Assembly (NCBI GenBank): GCA_027294925.1
Contig: JAPULM010000322.1
Location: 1-22,332 of the forward strand
Length of the DNA: 22,332 bases
DNA from: a bacterium
GTDB taxonomy: Bacteria > Tectomicrobia > Entotheonellia > Entotheonellales > Entotheonellaceae
Direction of reading: 5' to 3'
Part shown: piece by piece, positions 22,192 through 22,332 of the stretch
Numbering within the stretch: position 1 is the first letter of the stretch
Layout: each line of letters begins with the position of its first letter
Position numbers and translations under genes: made by a program
The notes under the pieces: model-generated
Told to the model about the DNA's origin: nothing
What the model saw: only the letters and a program-made list of their open reading frames with translations
Database searches by the model: none

Positions 22192-22332
22192 GAACGGCTT
22201 ACCAAGGACACCAATGGGGACCTGGTGTATCGGTTTACCCGGTCGTGGTCAGACGGTACGACCGGCATTAAACTGTCGCGGCTGGAATTGATCGAAAAAC
22301 TTGCGGCGCTCGTGCCCTTACCAGGTGCCCAC
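22192..22332 (+). mobile_element. IS91-family (Y2) transposase fragment, runs off window
   Basis: The frame from 22192 to the end is open and preceded directly by a stop (22189-22191). It encodes ERLTKDTNGDLVYRFTRSWS followed by DGTTGIKLSRLELIEKLAAL and VPLPGAH. The RY.LK..W.DGTT...L.PLE.I..LAALVP.P..H pattern is characteristic of the later part of IS91-type transposases, just before the LVRYHG-like block. Roughly 300 N-terminal residues are absent, so this is a 5'-truncated copy; whether its 3' end is complete cannot be seen. It abuts the truncated SDR gene. Confidence 0.65.

Noticed and set aside
1..22332. CRISPR array, tRNA, rRNA, riboswitch, toxin-antitoxin or phage genes
   Set aside because: No regularly spaced repeat, cloverleaf or hallmark motif was found by eye in any intergenic region. 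The heptamer arrays are too short and lack spacers.

Overview
The window looks like a chromosomal accessory-metabolism region of an uncultivated, mid-GC (roughly mid-50s percent by eye) Gram-negative-type bacterium. Most genes have strong AGGAGG-type ribosome binding sites, there is a lipoprotein and a Tat-exported binding protein, and several families (DUF6295, family-III CoA transferase, dienelactone hydrolase, a large 531-aa conserved unknown) are ones I associate with Tectomicrobia/'Candidatus Entotheonella'-like and related soil or sponge lineages. That placement is an impression from gene content, not a demonstrated assignment.

Layout. 1-3.6 kb, + strand: a small His-tailed lipoprotein, a dienelactone hydrolase with a DUF6295 protein, and a four-domain rhodanese protein with only one catalytic-type Cys. 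3.6-6.6 kb: an interspersed repeat, a 72-aa orphan, and on the - strand an orphan Tat-exported oligopeptide-type binding protein flanked by palindromic elements, then about 650 bp of AT-rich non-coding DNA. 6.6-10.6 kb, + strand: an S45 (penicillin-acylase) Ntn hydrolase, then an SRPBCC protein overlapping a D-2-hydroxyacid dehydrogenase. 10.6-12.2 kb, - strand: a 531-aa conserved protein of unknown function, divergent from a TetR regulator whose promoter carries a dyad operator between -35 and -10. 13.2-13.9 kb: an Rv2466c-like CPWC oxidoreductase with its own consensus-like promoter, converging through a long inverted repeat on a 3-hydroxyisobutyrate-dehydrogenase-like gene. 15.2-19.4 kb: a five-helix membrane protein, an acyl-CoA dehydrogenase, a metallo-beta-lactamase-fold hydrolase (- strand) and an alpha-methylacyl-CoA racemase-like enzyme. 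19.5-20.8 kb: hisI-hisG, translationally close-coupled. 20.9-22.3 kb: a Uma2 nuclease-fold protein, then a 5'-truncated SDR dehydrogenase abutting an IS91-type transposase remnant that runs off the window.

How they work together. Apart from the hisI-hisG pair (histidine biosynthesis), the genes suggest catabolism or detoxification of acyl, amide, lactone and branched-chain compounds, but no complete pathway can be reconstructed. Genes are mostly monocistronic or in two-gene units, separated by palindromes and by three copies of an interspersed repeat built from GCGGAAT/GCGGATT heptamers. I find no tRNA, rRNA, CRISPR array or complete mobile element. No large new multi-gene system is evident. 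The most noteworthy items are the 531-aa unknown protein with its divergent TetR operator, the heptamer repeat family, the degenerate tetra-rhodanese, and the SDR/IS91 junction.
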